Shown: piece after piece, positions 44,861-54,648 of the stretch
How positions within the stretch are numbered: position 1 is the first letter of the stretch
Layout: each line of letters starts with the position of its first letter
Origin: Paractinoplanes pyxinae
GTDB lineage: Bacteria; Actinomycetota; Actinomycetes; Mycobacteriales; Micromonosporaceae
NCBI RefSeq assembly: GCF_026626335.1
Contig: NZ_JAPNTZ010000002.1
Span: 620,001 to 684,000, forward strand
DNA length: 64,000 nt
Reading direction: 5' to 3'
The notes under the pieces: generated by a model
The model's database searches: none
The model's input: only the letters and a program-made list of their open reading frames with translations
Told to the model about the DNA's origin: nothing
Position numbers and translations under genes: made by a program

Positions 44861-46393
44861 ATGAAGCTCAACAAACGACGGGTCACCGTCGGTCTGATCT
44901 CCACCGCCGTCGTCGTCTCGATGACGAGCGTGTCCACTTGGGCCCTGGCCGCCGACGACGCCAAGACGACGTCGGCCGCTGCCAATACGCCCGTCCAACT
45001 CATCGTCGGCTACAAGGCCGGCGTGGCCAAGACCGCCTCGGCGCGCATCCTGTCCGCGGCCGGGCTGCGGACCACCGACTCGGTCACCTCGCAGTCGGCG
45101 CTGGCCGAGATCAACGCCTCGCGCGTCACGGTGTCGAGCGGTCGCAGCGCCTCGGTGATCGCTGCCCTGCGCAGTGACCCCAACGTGTCGTACGTCGAAA
45201 AGGACACGGCGGTCAAGGAATTCGACACGATTCCCAACGACCCGTCCTTCAAGTACCAGAACGAGCTGTACGCGGCGAGGACCCCGAAGGCGTGGGACAC
45301 CACCCGCGGTTCCTCCAGCGTGATCGTCGCCGTGATCGACACCGGCGTCAACGGCGTCGGTGACCTCTACGGCGCCACCGTTCCCGGCCACGACTTCGTC
45401 AACAACGACGCCACGCCGTACGACGACCGCGGTCACGGCACCTCGGTGGCCGCGCTGATCGCCGCGCGCGGCAACAACGGCAAGGGCATGGCCGGCGTCT
45501 GCTGGTCCTGCCGGATCATGCCGGTCAAGGTGCTCGACAAGAACGGTTCGGGCACGGCCAGCGGCGTCGCCCAGGGCATCGTCTGGGCCGTCCAGCACGG
45601 CGCCCGCGTCATCAACCTGTCGCTGGGTGGTCCCGGCGCCAAGGTGCTGCAGGACGCGGTGCAATACGCCAACATCAACAACGCTGTCGTGGTGGCCGCC
45701 GCCGGCAACGAGGGCAACACCGCCCTCCAGTACCCTGCCGCCTACCCCGACGTGGTGACGGTCGCCGCGACCCGGCGCTGCCCGGACTGGCAGACCGACG
45801 CCGACTGCACCTACGGCAACCAGACCCTGACGCCGTATTCCTCGCGCAACGCGAGCGGCGCGACCTGGGTCGACGTGGCCGCCGTGGGTGACGTCATGAC
45901 CATGGACCGCTACGGCAACTACAACTCGGGCACGAGCGGCACGTCGTTCTCGGCGCCGATCGTCTCCGGTGTGGCCGCTCTGGTGAAGACCAGGAATCCC
46001 AGCTACACCGGATGGTCGGTCGCCAGCTCGATCTACAAGGGCGCCTCGACCCGCAAGGTCGCCGGCGTCACGTACGGCCTGGTCGACGCCTCGGCCTCGT
46101 TCGACATCCCGACCGACACCGTCGCGCCGACCGCCACCGGCATCACGCCGAACAACGCAACCGTCAAGGGCACCATCGCGGTCCGCCCGGTGGGGCTCAA
46201 GGACGACCGTTCCGGCATCCAGCGGTCGCTGCTCTACGTGAACGGCGTCTTCAAGACCTACAGCCGCAACGCGCCCTGGGGCATCATGTTCAACACCAAG
46301 GGCTACTCGGGCAAGACGAACATCGAGCTGCGGATCTTCGACAAGGCCAACAACCAGAAGGTCGTCAAGGGCGTCGTCACCGTCAGGAACTAG
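44861..46393 (+). CDS. Secreted subtilisin-like serine peptidase (S8) with I9 propeptide
   Basis: A 510-residue peptidase with a Sec signal peptide (about 1-30) and an I9-like inhibitor propeptide (about 45-120, ending SYVEKDTAVKEF). The triad is Asp160 (AVIDTGVN), His192 (RGHGT) and Ser362 (GTSFSAP). The insert GVCWSCRIMPVKVL has a Cys pair (214, 217). A C-terminal immunoglobulin-like domain of about 90 residues follows PTDTVAPTATGI. GGGGGAGG precedes the ATG. It is an exported protease, with the propeptide acting as folding aid and inhibitor. Confidence 0.92.
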   Translation: MKLNKRRVTVGLISTAVVVSMTSVSTWALAADDAKTTSAAANTPVQLIVGYKAGVAKTASARILSAAGLRTTDSVTSQSALAEINASRVTVSSGRSASVIAALRSDPNVSYVEKDTAVKEFDTIPNDPSFKYQNELYAARTPKAWDTTRGSSSVIVAVIDTGVNGVGDLYGATVPGHDFVNNDATPYDDRGHGTSVAALIAARGNNGKGMAGVCWSCRIMPVKVLDKNGSGTASGVAQGIVWAVQHGARVINLSLGGPGAKVLQDAVQYANINNAVVVAAAGNEGNTALQYPAAYPDVVTVAATRRCPDWQTDADCTYGNQTLTPYSSRNASGATWVDVAAVGDVMTMDRYGNYNSGTSGTSFSAPIVSGVAALVKTRNPSYTGWSVASSIYKGASTRKVAGVTYGLVDASASFDIPTDTVAPTATGITPNNATVKGTIAVRPVGLKDDRSGIQRSLLYVNGVFKTYSRNAPWGIMFNTKGYSGKTNIELRIFDKANNQKVVKGVVTVRN

Positions 46394-46467
46394 GCGCTGA
46401 GCTACACCCGATAGCACCCCGTCCGCTCCGGTGATCCAACCGGACGGGCGAGCAACGGACCGAATGT

Positions 46468-46498
46468 GAAAGAGCCGGCCATCGTGGCCGGCTCTTTC
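46468..46498 (+). terminator. Terminator after the first S8 peptidase gene
   Basis: GAAAGAGCCGGCCA (46468-46481) and TGGCCGGCTCTTTC (46485-46498) form a perfect 14-bp stem with loop TCG, followed by CTTTTG. It separates the two peptidase genes. Confidence 0.85.
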
Positions 46499-46517
46499 CT
46501 TTTGCGAGGTCCTCAGC

Positions 46518-47945
46518 ATGCGCAAGCTCGTCGCCGGTCTGCTCGCGGGCGCGTCCATGCTGGTCGCGGCGCCGGCCCAGGCCGCACCGGTCCGCCCGTC
46601 CGACCCCGGTTTCGCCGCCCAGTGGGGCGTGACCCAGACCCGCGTCGACGAGGCCTGGTCGTCCACCCGGGGCTCGTCGCGGGTGGTCGTGGCCGTGGTC
46701 GACACCGGGGTGAGCCCGCTGCCCGACCTGGCCGGTCGCCTGCTGCCGGGCCAGGACTTCGTCAACCACGACGCCGACCCGTCCGACGACAACGGGCACG
46801 GCACGATGGCCGCCACGGTGATCGCCGCGTCCGGCAACAACCGCACCGGGATCGCCGGCGTCTGCTGGTACTGCCGGATCCTGCCGGTCAAGGTGCTCAA
46901 CGCCAAGGGCGGCGGCAGCTACACCGACATCGCCCTGGGCATCCGCTACGCCGCCGACCGGGGCGCCTCGATCATCAGCCTGTCGCTCGGCGGCTCGGAC
47001 GACAGCCCGCTGCTGCGCGACGCCGTCGACTACGCCGAGACCAAGGGCGCGCTGGTGGTGGCCGCGGCCGGCAACCGGGGTGTCTCGACCCCGCACTATC
47101 CGGCGGCCATCCCGTCGGTGCTGGCCGTCGGCGGCATCACGTCGTCCGGCAGCCGCTACGACTGGTCCAACTACGGCAGCTGGGTCGACGTCACCGCGCC
47201 CGGCTGCAACTCGGCCCAGGGTCCGTCCGGGGTAGTCGGGCCGTACTGCGGAACCTCGTCGGCCACGCCGTTCGTGGCCGGGGTGGCGGGCCTGCTCGCC
47301 GCGACCGACCCGGCGCCCTCGGCGGCGCAGATCCGGACCGCGCTCACCGCCACCCGGGTGCTGCCGTCCGGGCGGGTCGACGTGCCGGCCGCGTTGCGGG
47401 CCCTGCCCATCGACGGCGACGTCACCCGGCCCGCCGTCGCCTTCGGCGCGGTCGGAACCCTCGTGCGGGGGCGGGTCACCATCACGGCTGCGGCTTCCGA
47501 CCAGCACGGCGTCTCGCGGGTCCAGCTGTACGCCGGGGGTCGCCTGGTCGCCACTGACACCACCGCGCCGTACTCGTTCGCCTGGCAGTCCGCGCCGAAC
47601 ACGGCCGCCGTTCCGCTGGAGCTGCGCGCCTACGACCGCCGCGGCAACCTGACCGTGGTCCGCCGCAACGTGCGCGCCGACAACGCCGGGCCGGCCGTGC
47701 AGCTGACCGTCGCCCGGACCATGCGTGCCGCCGGCGCCCGACCGGCCGGACGCACCGTGACCGTCCGGGCCACCGACCCGGCCGGCGTGGCCCGGCTCGA
47801 ACTGCTTGTCAACGGCCGGGTCACCGCGCGTAAGGCCGGAGCCACGGGCCGGTTCGCCGTGCCCGCGAAGGCACGCAGCGTACAGGTCCGGGCGTACGAC
47901 CGGGCCGGGAACCCGCGGGTCGTCAACGGTAAACTCGGCGGGTGA
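46518..47945 (+). CDS. Second secreted S8 serine peptidase, without I9 propeptide
   Basis: A 475-residue S8 peptidase. The signal peptide ends near PAQAAP, and the catalytic domain begins almost at once, so the inhibitor propeptide of the previous protein is absent. The triad is Asp62 (VVDTGVS), His94 (NGHGT) and Ser247 (GTSSATP), and the Cys pair 116/119 (GVCWYCRIL) matches the first peptidase. Two immunoglobulin-like repeats with Big-domain character ([27 protein letters not shown]) form the C-terminal 190 residues. The stop overlaps the guaA start (GTGA). Confidence 0.92.
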   Translation: MRKLVAGLLAGASMLVAAPAQAAPVRPSDPGFAAQWGVTQTRVDEAWSSTRGSSRVVVAVVDTGVSPLPDLAGRLLPGQDFVNHDADPSDDNGHGTMAATVIAASGNNRTGIAGVCWYCRILPVKVLNAKGGGSYTDIALGIRYAADRGASIISLSLGGSDDSPLLRDAVDYAETKGALVVAAAGNRGVSTPHYPAAIPSVLAVGGITSSGSRYDWSNYGSWVDVTAPGCNSAQGPSGVVGPYCGTSSATPFVAGVAGLLAATDPAPSAAQIRTALTATRVLPSGRVDVPAALRALPIDGDVTRPAVAFGAVGTLVRGRVTITAAASDQHGVSRVQLYAGGRLVATDTTAPYSFAWQSAPNTAAVPLELRAYDRRGNLTVVRRNVRADNAGPAVQLTVARTMRAAGARPAGRTVTVRATDPAGVARLELLVNGRVTARKAGATGRFAVPAKARSVQVRAYDRAGNPRVVNGKLGG

Positions 47946-49489
47946 GTACTCCCCGCCCGGTTCTCGTCGTCGACTTCGGCGCTCAATACGCCCAGCTGAT
48001 CGCCCGCCGCGTGCGTGAGGCGCGGGTCTATTCCGAGATCGTCCCGCACTCGATGCCCGTGGCCGAGATGCTGGCCAAGAACCCCGCCGCGATCATCCTG
48101 TCCGGCGGCCCGTCCAGCGTCTACGAGCCCGGCGCGCCGGTGCTCGACGCGGGCCTGTTCGACAACGAGGTGCCGGTGTTCGGCATCTGCTACGGCTTCC
48201 AGGCCATGGCGCAGGCGCTCGGCGGCACGGTGGCCCACACCGGCTCCCGTGAGTACGGCCGCACTCTGCTCACCGCCCAGGGCGGCACGCTGCTGCGCGA
48301 GCTGCCGGACGACCTGCCGGTCTGGATGAGCCACGGCGACAGCGTGGCGGTCGCCCCGCAGGGTTTCGCGGTCACCGCCTCGACCCCGGGCGCCCCCGTG
48401 GCCGCCTTCGAAGACCTGACCGCCCGGCGGGCCGGCGTGCAGTTCCACCCCGAGGTGGCGCACACCGAGCAGGGCCAGCGGATGCTCGAGCGCTTCCTGT
48501 ACGACATCGCCGGCCTCGAGCCCACCTGGACGCCGTCCAACATCATCGACGACCAGGTGGCCGCGATCCGGGCCCAGGTCGGCGACAAGCAGGTGATCTG
48601 CGGCCTCTCCGGCGGGGTCGACTCGGCGGTTGCCGCCGCGCTCGTGCACAAGGCCATCGGCGACCAGCTGACCTGCATCTTCGTCGACCACGGCCTGCTG
48701 CGCGCGGGCGAGGCGGAGCAGGTCGAGAAGGACTACGTGGCCGCCACCGGCATCCGGCTCAAGGTGGTCGACGCGTCCGAGTCGTTCCTGGGCCACCTGG
48801 CCGGCGTCACCGACCCCGAGCAGAAGCGCAAGATCATCGGCCGTGAGTTCATCCGCACGTTCGAGGCGGCGGCCCGCGAGCTCGACGCCGAGCGCAACGT
48901 CGAGTTCCTGGTGCAGGGCACGCTCTACCCCGACGTGGTCGAGTCGGGCGGCGGCACCGGCACGGCCAACATCAAGTCGCATCACAACGTGGGCGGCCTC
49001 CCCGACGACCTGCAGTTCGCGCTGATCGAGCCGCTGCGCACCCTGTTCAAGGACGAGGTTCGCGCCCTCGGCGCCGAGCTGGGCCTGCCGGAAGAGATGG
49101 TGCAGCGGCACCCGTTCCCCGGCCCCGGCCTGGCCATCCGCATTATCGGCGCCGTCGACCGGGAGCGGCTCGACCTGCTGCGCGCGGCCGACCTGATCGC
49201 CCGGGAAGAGCTGACCGCGGCCGGCCTCGACCGCGACGTCTGGCAGTTCCCGGTGGTGCTGCTGGCCGACGTGCGCAGTGTCGGCGTGCAGGGCGACGGG
49301 CGTACGTACGGTCACCCGGTGGTGTTGCGCCCCGTCTCGAGCGAGGACGCGATGACGGCCGACTGGTCGCGCCTGCCCTACGAGACGATCGCCAAGATCT
49401 CGACCCGGATCACCAACGAGGTGCGTGAGGTCAACCGGGTCGTCCTCGACGTCACGAGCAAGCCCCCGGGCACTATCGAATGGGAGTGA
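47942..49489 (+). CDS. guaA: GMP synthase (glutamine-hydrolysing)
   Basis: GuaA makes GMP from XMP, glutamine and ATP. The 515 residues have the class I glutaminase ([20 protein letters not shown]; nucleophile Cys in [17 protein letters not shown]), the ATP pyrophosphatase P-loop [16 protein letters not shown] and the XMP/dimer domain ending KPPGTIEWE. The GTG start overlaps the end of the S8 peptidase gene. It completes the guanine branch begun by guaB. The last 17 bases overlap the convergent PspC gene. Confidence 0.97.
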   Translation: MSTPRPVLVVDFGAQYAQLIARRVREARVYSEIVPHSMPVAEMLAKNPAAIILSGGPSSVYEPGAPVLDAGLFDNEVPVFGICYGFQAMAQALGGTVAHTGSREYGRTLLTAQGGTLLRELPDDLPVWMSHGDSVAVAPQGFAVTASTPGAPVAAFEDLTARRAGVQFHPEVAHTEQGQRMLERFLYDIAGLEPTWTPSNIIDDQVAAIRAQVGDKQVICGLSGGVDSAVAAALVHKAIGDQLTCIFVDHGLLRAGEAEQVEKDYVAATGIRLKVVDASESFLGHLAGVTDPEQKRKIIGREFIRTFEAAARELDAERNVEFLVQGTLYPDVVESGGGTGTANIKSHHNVGGLPDDLQFALIEPLRTLFKDEVRALGAELGLPEEMVQRHPFPGPGLAIRIIGAVDRERLDLLRAADLIAREELTAAGLDRDVWQFPVVLLADVRSVGVQGDGRTYGHPVVLRPVSSEDAMTADWSRLPYETIAKISTRITNEVREVNRVVLDVTSKPPGTIEWE

Positions 49490-49709
49490 CGGGTTCCTCC
49501 GGCATCAGGAACCACATGATGGGGTAGGCGATCAGGGCCGCGCCGAGGGTGATCACCGCGAGCAGCGCGAAGGCGACGCGCACGAGCACGGGGTCGATGT
49601 CGAAGTAGCGGCCGACCCCGCTGCAGACGCCCGCGGCGAGACGGTCGTCGAGAGGCCGGCGGAGCTGCTTGTACGGCGCCTCGAAGCTGCCGTGGGGGAG
49701 CTGATTCAT
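49473..49709 (-). CDS. Small PspC-domain membrane protein
   Basis: A 78-residue protein that is a PspC domain almost in full: [40 protein letters not shown], then a second membrane helix and [17 protein letters not shown] precedes the ATG at 49709. PspC domains sense or relay envelope stress. It ends inside guaA on the opposite strand. It is one of three PspC-domain proteins in the window. Confidence 0.85.
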   Translation of the reverse strand: MNQLPHGSFEAPYKQLRRPLDDRLAAGVCSGVGRYFDIDPVLVRVAFALLAVITLGAALIAYPIMWFLMPEEPVTPIR

Positions 49710-49914
49710 AAGCCCATGGTGGCCGTGTCAAGGCCCCGCCGACCTCGGTGAACCCCCGGATGCGGACCCTGAATTAGCCATTACGCCGTGTAGTGGATCA
49801 CGAGCGCTTTGTGCAGGGAAACGCTCTGATCAGCGATTACGCAGCGCAAACCACCTGTCAGGAATCCGACAGACGTTTTCTGGAGTTCACATAATCCGGG
49901 CAGAATGCCGCCCT

Positions 49915-50865
49915 GTGACCCCCGCACTGGAACCGCTCCGCCGGATCGCCGCCTACGCCGTTGCCACCGACGACGACGGCCGCGTGCTGCTCGTCCGTGC
50001 CTCCAGCAGCTCCGGCACGCCCGGCGTCTGGTCGCTGCCCGGCGGCGCCGTCGACCACGGCGAAGACCCCAACCACACCGTCGTCCGCGAGACGGCGGCC
50101 GAGACCGGCCTGTCCGTCGCCGTCGCCGGCCTGCGCGACGTCCTGGCCGACATGCGCGCGCTGCCCCACCGCGGCGTCACCATCCACACCGACCGCCTCA
50201 TCTACTCGGTCTCGATCCGGGGCGGCACGCTGGTCGACCGGGTCGGCCACCCGACCGACCTGGCCCGCTGGCACACGCTGGACGAGGCCGGGCGCCTCAA
50301 GCTGCGGCAGTTCACCGCGAACGCGCTCGGGCTGGGCGGCGCCTCGGCCGACCTGCGCCCCGAGCCGGCGCCGACCTTCCCGTCGTTCTACGCCTACCCC
50401 GGGCCGGACGGGCTGCACCGCGCGCAGCGCTTCGCGGCGTACGCGATCGCCACCGACCCGCAGGACAGCACCCTGCTGCTCACCCGCATCGCCCCCGGTT
50501 ATCCCGGCGAGGGGCGCTGGCACCTGCCCGGCGGCGGCACCGACTACGGCGAGCAGCCCGGGCCCGCGCTGATCCGCGAACTGGTCGAAGAGACAGGTCA
50601 GGCCGGTCGGCTGGTCGAGCTGCTGGGAGTGGCGAGTCACCGGGACGCGGCTTCGCTCGGCCCCGAGGGCTACCCGATCGACTGGCACGGCGTCCGGGCC
50701 TTCTACCGGGTGATCGTGGACGACCCCACCGAGGTCGCCGTCAAGGATGTGGGCGGCTCCACCTCCGAGGCCCGCTGGGTGCCGGTCAAGCAGGTCGCCG
50801 ACCTCCCCGAGGACGAGCTGACCGAAGTAACCGCCGAGGCGCTGAGGAAGGCCGGACTAATCTAG
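49915..50865 (+). CDS. Protein with two Nudix hydrolase domains (A)
   Basis: The 316 residues hold two Nudix domains. The first Nudix box is GAVDHGE-x7-RETAAETGL, in which the first glutamate of the EE pair is Ala, so it may be weak. The second is GGTDYGE-x7-RELVEETG, intact. The neighbouring text [19 protein letters not shown] ([15 protein letters not shown]) is shared with the next gene. CAGAAT 8 bases before the GTG suggests a leaderless start. Substrate unknown; nucleotide clean-up is typical of the family. Confidence 0.82.
   Translation: MTPALEPLRRIAAYAVATDDDGRVLLVRASSSSGTPGVWSLPGGAVDHGEDPNHTVVRETAAETGLSVAVAGLRDVLADMRALPHRGVTIHTDRLIYSVSIRGGTLVDRVGHPTDLARWHTLDEAGRLKLRQFTANALGLGGASADLRPEPAPTFPSFYAYPGPDGLHRAQRFAAYAIATDPQDSTLLLTRIAPGYPGEGRWHLPGGGTDYGEQPGPALIRELVEETGQAGRLVELLGVASHRDAASLGPEGYPIDWHGVRAFYRVIVDDPTEVAVKDVGGSTSEARWVPVKQVADLPEDELTEVTAEALRKAGLI
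50858..50863 (+). promoter_or_regulatory. -10 box of the second Nudix gene (leaderless candidate)
   Basis: TAATCT lies at the very end of the first Nudix gene, 7 bases before the GTG at 50871. Confidence 0.4.
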
Positions 50866-50870
50866 GCCCG

Positions 50871-51776
50871 GTGAAGATCAGACGGGTCGGCGCGTACGGG
50901 ATCTGCCGCGACGAGGCCGGGCGGGTGCTCCTCGCCCGGAACTCGCCGCTGAGCTCGTTCCCCGGCCTGTGGACGCTGCCCGGCGGCGGTGTCGAGCAGG
51001 ATGAGCACCCGGACGACGCGGTGGTGCGCGAGTTCGGTGAGGAGACCGGTCTGTCTGTCAAGATCGAGGCGCTGCACTCCGTCACCGCCGACGTCTTCCG
51101 CCTGCCCACCGGCGAACTCGAGCACACCGATCGGGTTATTTACGACGTACGGGTGACCGGTGGGTCGCTGCGCTTCGAGACGCAGGGCACCACGGAGCAC
51201 GTCGACTGGATTGCACAGACCGATCTGTCTGATTTGCCGCTCATGCCGTTCACGGCGGCCGTCCTGGGCGTCGGCACCGCGGTCGAATCGGACACCCCGA
51301 ACCCCGGCGAAGAGCTGGCCAAGCCGGCCCGCGTGCAGCGCTTCGGCGCCTACGCGGCGGCAACCGACCCGGACGGCCGGATCCTGCTCACCCGCATCGC
51401 CCCGGGCTATCCCGGCGCCGGCCGCTGGCACCTGCCCGGCGGCGGCACCGACCACGGCGAGACGCCCGAGGCGGCGCTGGCCCGCGAGCTGATCGAAGAG
51501 ACCTCGCAACACGGCCGGGTGACCGGCTTGCTCGGCACGTCGCACCGGTACGACCCGGCGGCCCTCGGCCCGGAAGGCGTGCCGATGGACTGGCACGTCA
51601 TTCGTGTGCTGTTCAGGGTTTCGATCGACGTGCCGACGGAATCATTAGTGACCGAGGAAGCAGGCGGATCCACCGCCGAGGCGGGCTGGTTCACGCTCGC
51701 CGAGGCGAAGGGTCTGGAGCTCACCGAACTCGCCGCCACGGCCGTAGCCCGGGTCGGGGCGGAACGGGCGAGGTAA
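50871..51776 (+). CDS. Protein with two Nudix hydrolase domains (B)
   Basis: A 301-residue paralogue of the preceding protein. The GTG at 50871 is chosen because the frame upstream runs through another gene and is not protein-like. The first Nudix box (GGVEQDE-x7-REFGEETGL) is intact; in the second (GGTDHGE-x7-RELIEETSQ) the Gly after EET is Ser. The order of domains and the [19 protein letters not shown] segment before the second box show tandem gene duplication. Thus each protein has one perfect and one altered box, but in opposite positions. Confidence 0.82.
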   Translation: MKIRRVGAYGICRDEAGRVLLARNSPLSSFPGLWTLPGGGVEQDEHPDDAVVREFGEETGLSVKIEALHSVTADVFRLPTGELEHTDRVIYDVRVTGGSLRFETQGTTEHVDWIAQTDLSDLPLMPFTAAVLGVGTAVESDTPNPGEELAKPARVQRFGAYAAATDPDGRILLTRIAPGYPGAGRWHLPGGGTDHGETPEAALARELIEETSQHGRVTGLLGTSHRYDPAALGPEGVPMDWHVIRVLFRVSIDVPTESLVTEEAGGSTAEAGWFTLAEAKGLELTELAATAVARVGAERAR

Positions 51777-52011
51777 AATCGCCTCAGGGAGAGGTGAGGC
51801 AAGTGACCTGTCCCCTCCGCTGTCTCCGAGCCGAGCGGCTCTGAACAGGCGGAGCGAACGGGCCAACGACTGACGATTCGGCTTCTCGCCAAGGTCGACT
51901 CGCTGTGCGATGGTGTTACCCGCACATTTCCCCGGGCCCCATGTGCGAAGGGCTACCGGGCCGCCGCCCACCGCGATCGTGGTGGGCCACCTGATCCCAT
52001 GGAGGAAACAC
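51777..52011 (+). promoter_or_regulatory. Structured leader region upstream of pssA
   Basis: No gene is seen. Several nested helices can form: GGGAG/AGGT with ACCT/GTCCC near 51787-51822, CTCCGC-TGT with ACAGGCGGAG around GAGCCGAGCGGCTC near 51819-51860, and GCCCACC with GGTGGGC near 51966-51990 just before the GGAGG ribosome binding site (51999-52005 region). I could not match it to a named riboswitch class. Confidence 0.4.
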
Positions 52012-52965
52012 GTGCCGAGAACCCCTTGGCGCCGGCGTCGCTCGACGGATAGTCCCCGTCCCGCCGGTCGTCGTTGGGCAGGCCGGTTGCGCCGCAGCGG
52101 AACGATCGCGCGGCAGGCCCTGTTGGTGCGCGTGGGGCGCCGGGCCGAGTCCGGCCGCGCCGCCACCGCCACCCGGGCCGAAGTCATCTACACCGGTGCC
52201 GAGCACGGCCGGGTCCATGGGCCCGTCGCTCCGCACCTCGCGATCCCGGCGCCGGTCGAGCCGCCGGCCGAGGTCTCGCTGCTTCCCGGCGAGCACACGA
52301 CCGCGCGCCGGCTGAGCTTCGCGCTCGTGCAGGGCTGCACGCTGGCCAGCCTCGGCTTGGGCCTGACGGCGATCCTGCTCGCCATGCACGGCGAGGCCCG
52401 GCTCGCGGCCGCCTTCCTGGTCGCGTGCGTGGCCTTCGACGGCCTGGACGGCGCGCTGGCCCGCAAGCTGGGCGTCTCGAGCCCGTTCGGCGCGCAGATG
52501 GACTCGCTGGCCGACATGTGCTCGTTCGGCCTGGCCGCGCCCGTCGTGGTGTACGCCTCGCTGGCCCACACGGTGCCCACGCCGGCCGCCGCGGTGGCCT
52601 GCATGCTGGTCGCCGCCTGCGCCGCCATCCGGCTGGCCCGGTTCAACGTCTCGCCGAAGGACGGCAAGTTCTTCTCGGGCGTCCCGACGACGCTGGTCGC
52701 CGCCGTGCTCGCGCTGACCGTGCTGATCGACCTGCCGCTGCCCGGGCCGGTCATCCTGGGCGGGGTGGCTGTGCTCGCCTTCGCGATGGTGTCCAGTTTC
52801 CCGTACGCGAAACTGGCCCGTCTCGTCCGGCTGCCCGCCTGGTTCTGGCTCGTCCCGATCGTCGGCGCGCTGGTCGACGCCCGGCTCACTTTCGTCCTGA
52901 TGGTGGGGATGTACCTGCTCAGCGGCCCGGTCATGTGGCTTCGCGCCCGCAAGGCAGCCGTTTAA
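52012..52965 (+). CDS. pssA: CDP-alcohol phosphatidyltransferase, phosphatidylserine synthase type
   Basis: The 317-residue product starts with a GTG after ATGGAGGAAACAC. The first 110 residues are a basic, non-conserved cytoplasmic extension. The CDP-alcohol phosphotransferase motif DG(x2)DG..AR(x8)G(x3)D(x3)D is complete (DGLDGALAR, then FGAQMDSLAD), and about six to eight membrane helices follow. RFNVSPKDGKFFSGVPTT is typical of actinobacterial PssA. It makes phosphatidylserine from CDP-diacylglycerol; the decarboxylase for the next step is coded convergently 51 bases away. Confidence 0.9.
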   Translation: MPRTPWRRRRSTDSPRPAGRRWAGRLRRSGTIARQALLVRVGRRAESGRAATATRAEVIYTGAEHGRVHGPVAPHLAIPAPVEPPAEVSLLPGEHTTARRLSFALVQGCTLASLGLGLTAILLAMHGEARLAAAFLVACVAFDGLDGALARKLGVSSPFGAQMDSLADMCSFGLAAPVVVYASLAHTVPTPAAAVACMLVAACAAIRLARFNVSPKDGKFFSGVPTTLVAAVLALTVLIDLPLPGPVILGGVAVLAFAMVSSFPYAKLARLVRLPAWFWLVPIVGALVDARLTFVLMVGMYLLSGPVMWLRARKAAV

Positions 52966-52975
52966 ACCAGACACA

Positions 52976-53011
52976 CGAAAAGGGCCGCCCCGACCGGGGC
53001 GGCCCTTTTCG
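52976..53011. terminator. Bidirectional terminator between pssA and psd
   Basis: CGAAAAGGGCCGCCCC (52976-52991) and GGGGCGGCCCTTTTCG (52996-53011) form a perfect 16-bp stem with loop GACC. Both ends carry A/T runs, so both convergent genes can end here. Confidence 0.9.
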
Positions 53012-53016
53012 TTTCC

Positions 53017-54273
53017 TCAGATCCAGCGGGCGATGACTGACGCGCCGCCCAGCACCTTGTCGTTGACGCTGACCAGGGGTTCGGCCCGGTCGGCGGGCAG
53101 GTAGACGTCGGTGCGGGAGCCGAAGCGGATCAGGCCCATGCGCTCGCCCCGGGCCACCAGCGTGCCGGCCGGGACCCGCTGCACGATGCGGCGGGCGATC
53201 AGACCCGTCCGCTGGGCCACCACCACCGTGCCGTGGTCGGTGTCGAGCACCGTGTACGCGGCCACGTTGTGCTCGGCGGCGGCGGTCATCGCGTTCGCGT
53301 AGCCGCCCTCCTCGACGAAGTAGTCGGACACCCGCCCGGCCACCGGCACCCGGTTGACGTGCACGTCGAGCACCGACAGGAACACCGCGATCCGCAGGAA
53401 CTCGCCCGGCCCGAAGCGCTCGTCGGTCATCCGCTCGACCGACAGCACCCGCCCGTCCGACGCCGCCACCACCGCGGCCGGGTCGTCGGGCAGCTCGCGC
53501 TCGGGGTCGCGGAAGAACGCCGCCACCGGGGCCGCGGCCAGCGCCGGCAGCAGCCACAGCTTCGACTTCGGCCGGGCGATGCGGGCCACGGCGGCCAGGC
53601 CGAGCGTGATGCCCGCGGCGGCGACGCCGTTGGAGTCGATGTGCATGGCCCGGGTGACCGGAACGCTGGACGGCCGGTAGACCGGGGCCAGGGTCGCCGC
53701 GACGCTCGGGTCGGCCGGGGTGAAGCGCAGCTTGTGCACCCGCAGCGGCGGCTGGTTGCGCACCACCAGGTCGGAGCCGACCCCGAACAGCGCGCCCTGC
53801 CGGAACAGCTCGGCCGCGGCCCCACCCGTGCGACCCGGGGTGGCCGGCACCGCGAGGGTGACCACGCCGCCGTCGCTGAGGTGCTTGCCAAGCTGGTCGA
53901 GCAGGTCACGCACGTCGCCGGCGGTGCCGCTCAGCGGCTCGCCGACGATCACCACGTCGGCCGGCTCGGCCTCGTCGAGCGACTCGACCACCCGGACCCG
54001 GTCGGCGATCCAGCCGCCCAGGCCGTCGATGTGGTCACGCAGCAGATCGGCCGTGCTGCGCTCGCCGGCGACCAGGGTGAGCCGGTCGCCGGGCAGCAGG
54101 GCCTCGACCGCGCTGGCCACCACCGGCGAGGAGTGGTCGGCGCCGATCACGATCGCGGACGTGGCCGCGTTGTGCCGGGCGAACTCGGCGGTCAGGGCTC
54201 GGGCGGCCGTGAGACCGACTCCGACGATCGGCGCACGGGACACAACGGGGAACGCAGTCATGCCGACGAGCAT
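53017..54273 (-). CDS. psd: Methyltransferase-like domain fused to phosphatidylserine decarboxylase
   Basis: The 418-residue protein has two parts. Residues 1 to about 205 look like a Rossmann methyltransferase: VIGADHSSPVVASAVEALLP, DVVIVGEPL, HLSDGGVVTLAVP. From about residue 209 it is a short-type Psd: FFRDPERELP, SDGRVLSVERM, LDVHVNRVPVAGRV and GLIRFGSRTDVYLP, where Gly385-Ser386 is the self-cleavage site giving the pyruvoyl group. It makes phosphatidylethanolamine from the PssA product at the membrane. The ATG at 54273 or at 54261 can be the start; neither has a good ribosome binding site. The short Psd usually stands alone. Confidence 0.85.
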   Translation of the reverse strand: MLVGMTAFPVVSRAPIVGVGLTAARALTAEFARHNAATSAIVIGADHSSPVVASAVEALLPGDRLTLVAGERSTADLLRDHIDGLGGWIADRVRVVESLDEAEPADVVIVGEPLSGTAGDVRDLLDQLGKHLSDGGVVTLAVPATPGRTGGAAAELFRQGALFGVGSDLVVRNQPPLRVHKLRFTPADPSVAATLAPVYRPSSVPVTRAMHIDSNGVAAAGITLGLAAVARIARPKSKLWLLPALAAAPVAAFFRDPERELPDDPAAVVAASDGRVLSVERMTDERFGPGEFLRIAVFLSVLDVHVNRVPVAGRVSDYFVEEGGYANAMTAAAEHNVAAYTVLDTDHGTVVVAQRTGLIARRIVQRVPAGTLVARGERMGLIRFGSRTDVYLPADRAEPLVSVNDKVLGGASVIARWI

Positions 54274-54288
54274 ATTGCGCGCACCGTT

Positions 54289-54648
54289 CTAGTCCTTGCG
54301 GGGCTGGTCGGATGCCAGGCCGGGATGCTGCTGCGAGAACCGGTCGCCCGGGTCGTCCAGCAGTTCCCGCACGATCGAGGCGTGCACCTCGGGGGAGAGG
54401 TCACCGGGCAGTTCCGGCTCGGCCGGGCGCTCGGGCTCGGGCGCCGGGGCCGGGGGCGTGGCCGAGCGGGCCGACCGCAGCGCGCCGAGCAGGCCGATCA
54501 CGCCGAAGACGATCAGGCCGCCGGCCACCAGCCAGCCCACCGCGGGCAGGTGCACGTCGATCACCCGTGACACCGCCCACCAGGCCACGACCAGCAGGAA
54601 CAGGATGCCGAAGCTGAGCGAGACGCCATCGGTGCGATGTGGCCTCAT
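54289..54648 (-). CDS. Small two-helix membrane protein near the PspC operon
   Basis: A 119-residue protein with two membrane helices (LSFGILFLLVVAWWAV; VGWLVAGGLIVFGVIGLLGAL) and an acidic, Pro-rich cytoplasmic tail (LSPEVHASIVRELLDDPGDR). No family motif is recognised. Its ATG overlaps the stop of the PspC/LiaF-like gene (ATGA), so it is its second, co-translated member and is probably part of the same envelope function. Confidence 0.7.
   Translation of the reverse strand: MRPHRTDGVSLSFGILFLLVVAWWAVSRVIDVHLPAVGWLVAGGLIVFGVIGLLGALRSARSATPPAPAPEPERPAEPELPGDLSPEVHASIVRELLDDPGDRFSQQHPGLASDQPRKD

Noticed and set aside
44858-46906. Long minus-strand frame opposite the first S8 peptidase
   Set aside because: Antisense shadow of a clear peptidase; low-complexity Val/Gly/His text and no family match.
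49905-50870. In-frame extension of the second Nudix gene to a start at 49905
   Set aside because: It overlaps the whole first Nudix gene and gives Arg/Pro-rich text; the GTG at 50871 is the sensible start.
51777-52011. A ZTP (pfl) or glycine riboswitch before pssA
   Set aside because: CCGGGCCGCCGCC looked suggestive, but the conserved core pieces of ZTP and glycine classes are absent.
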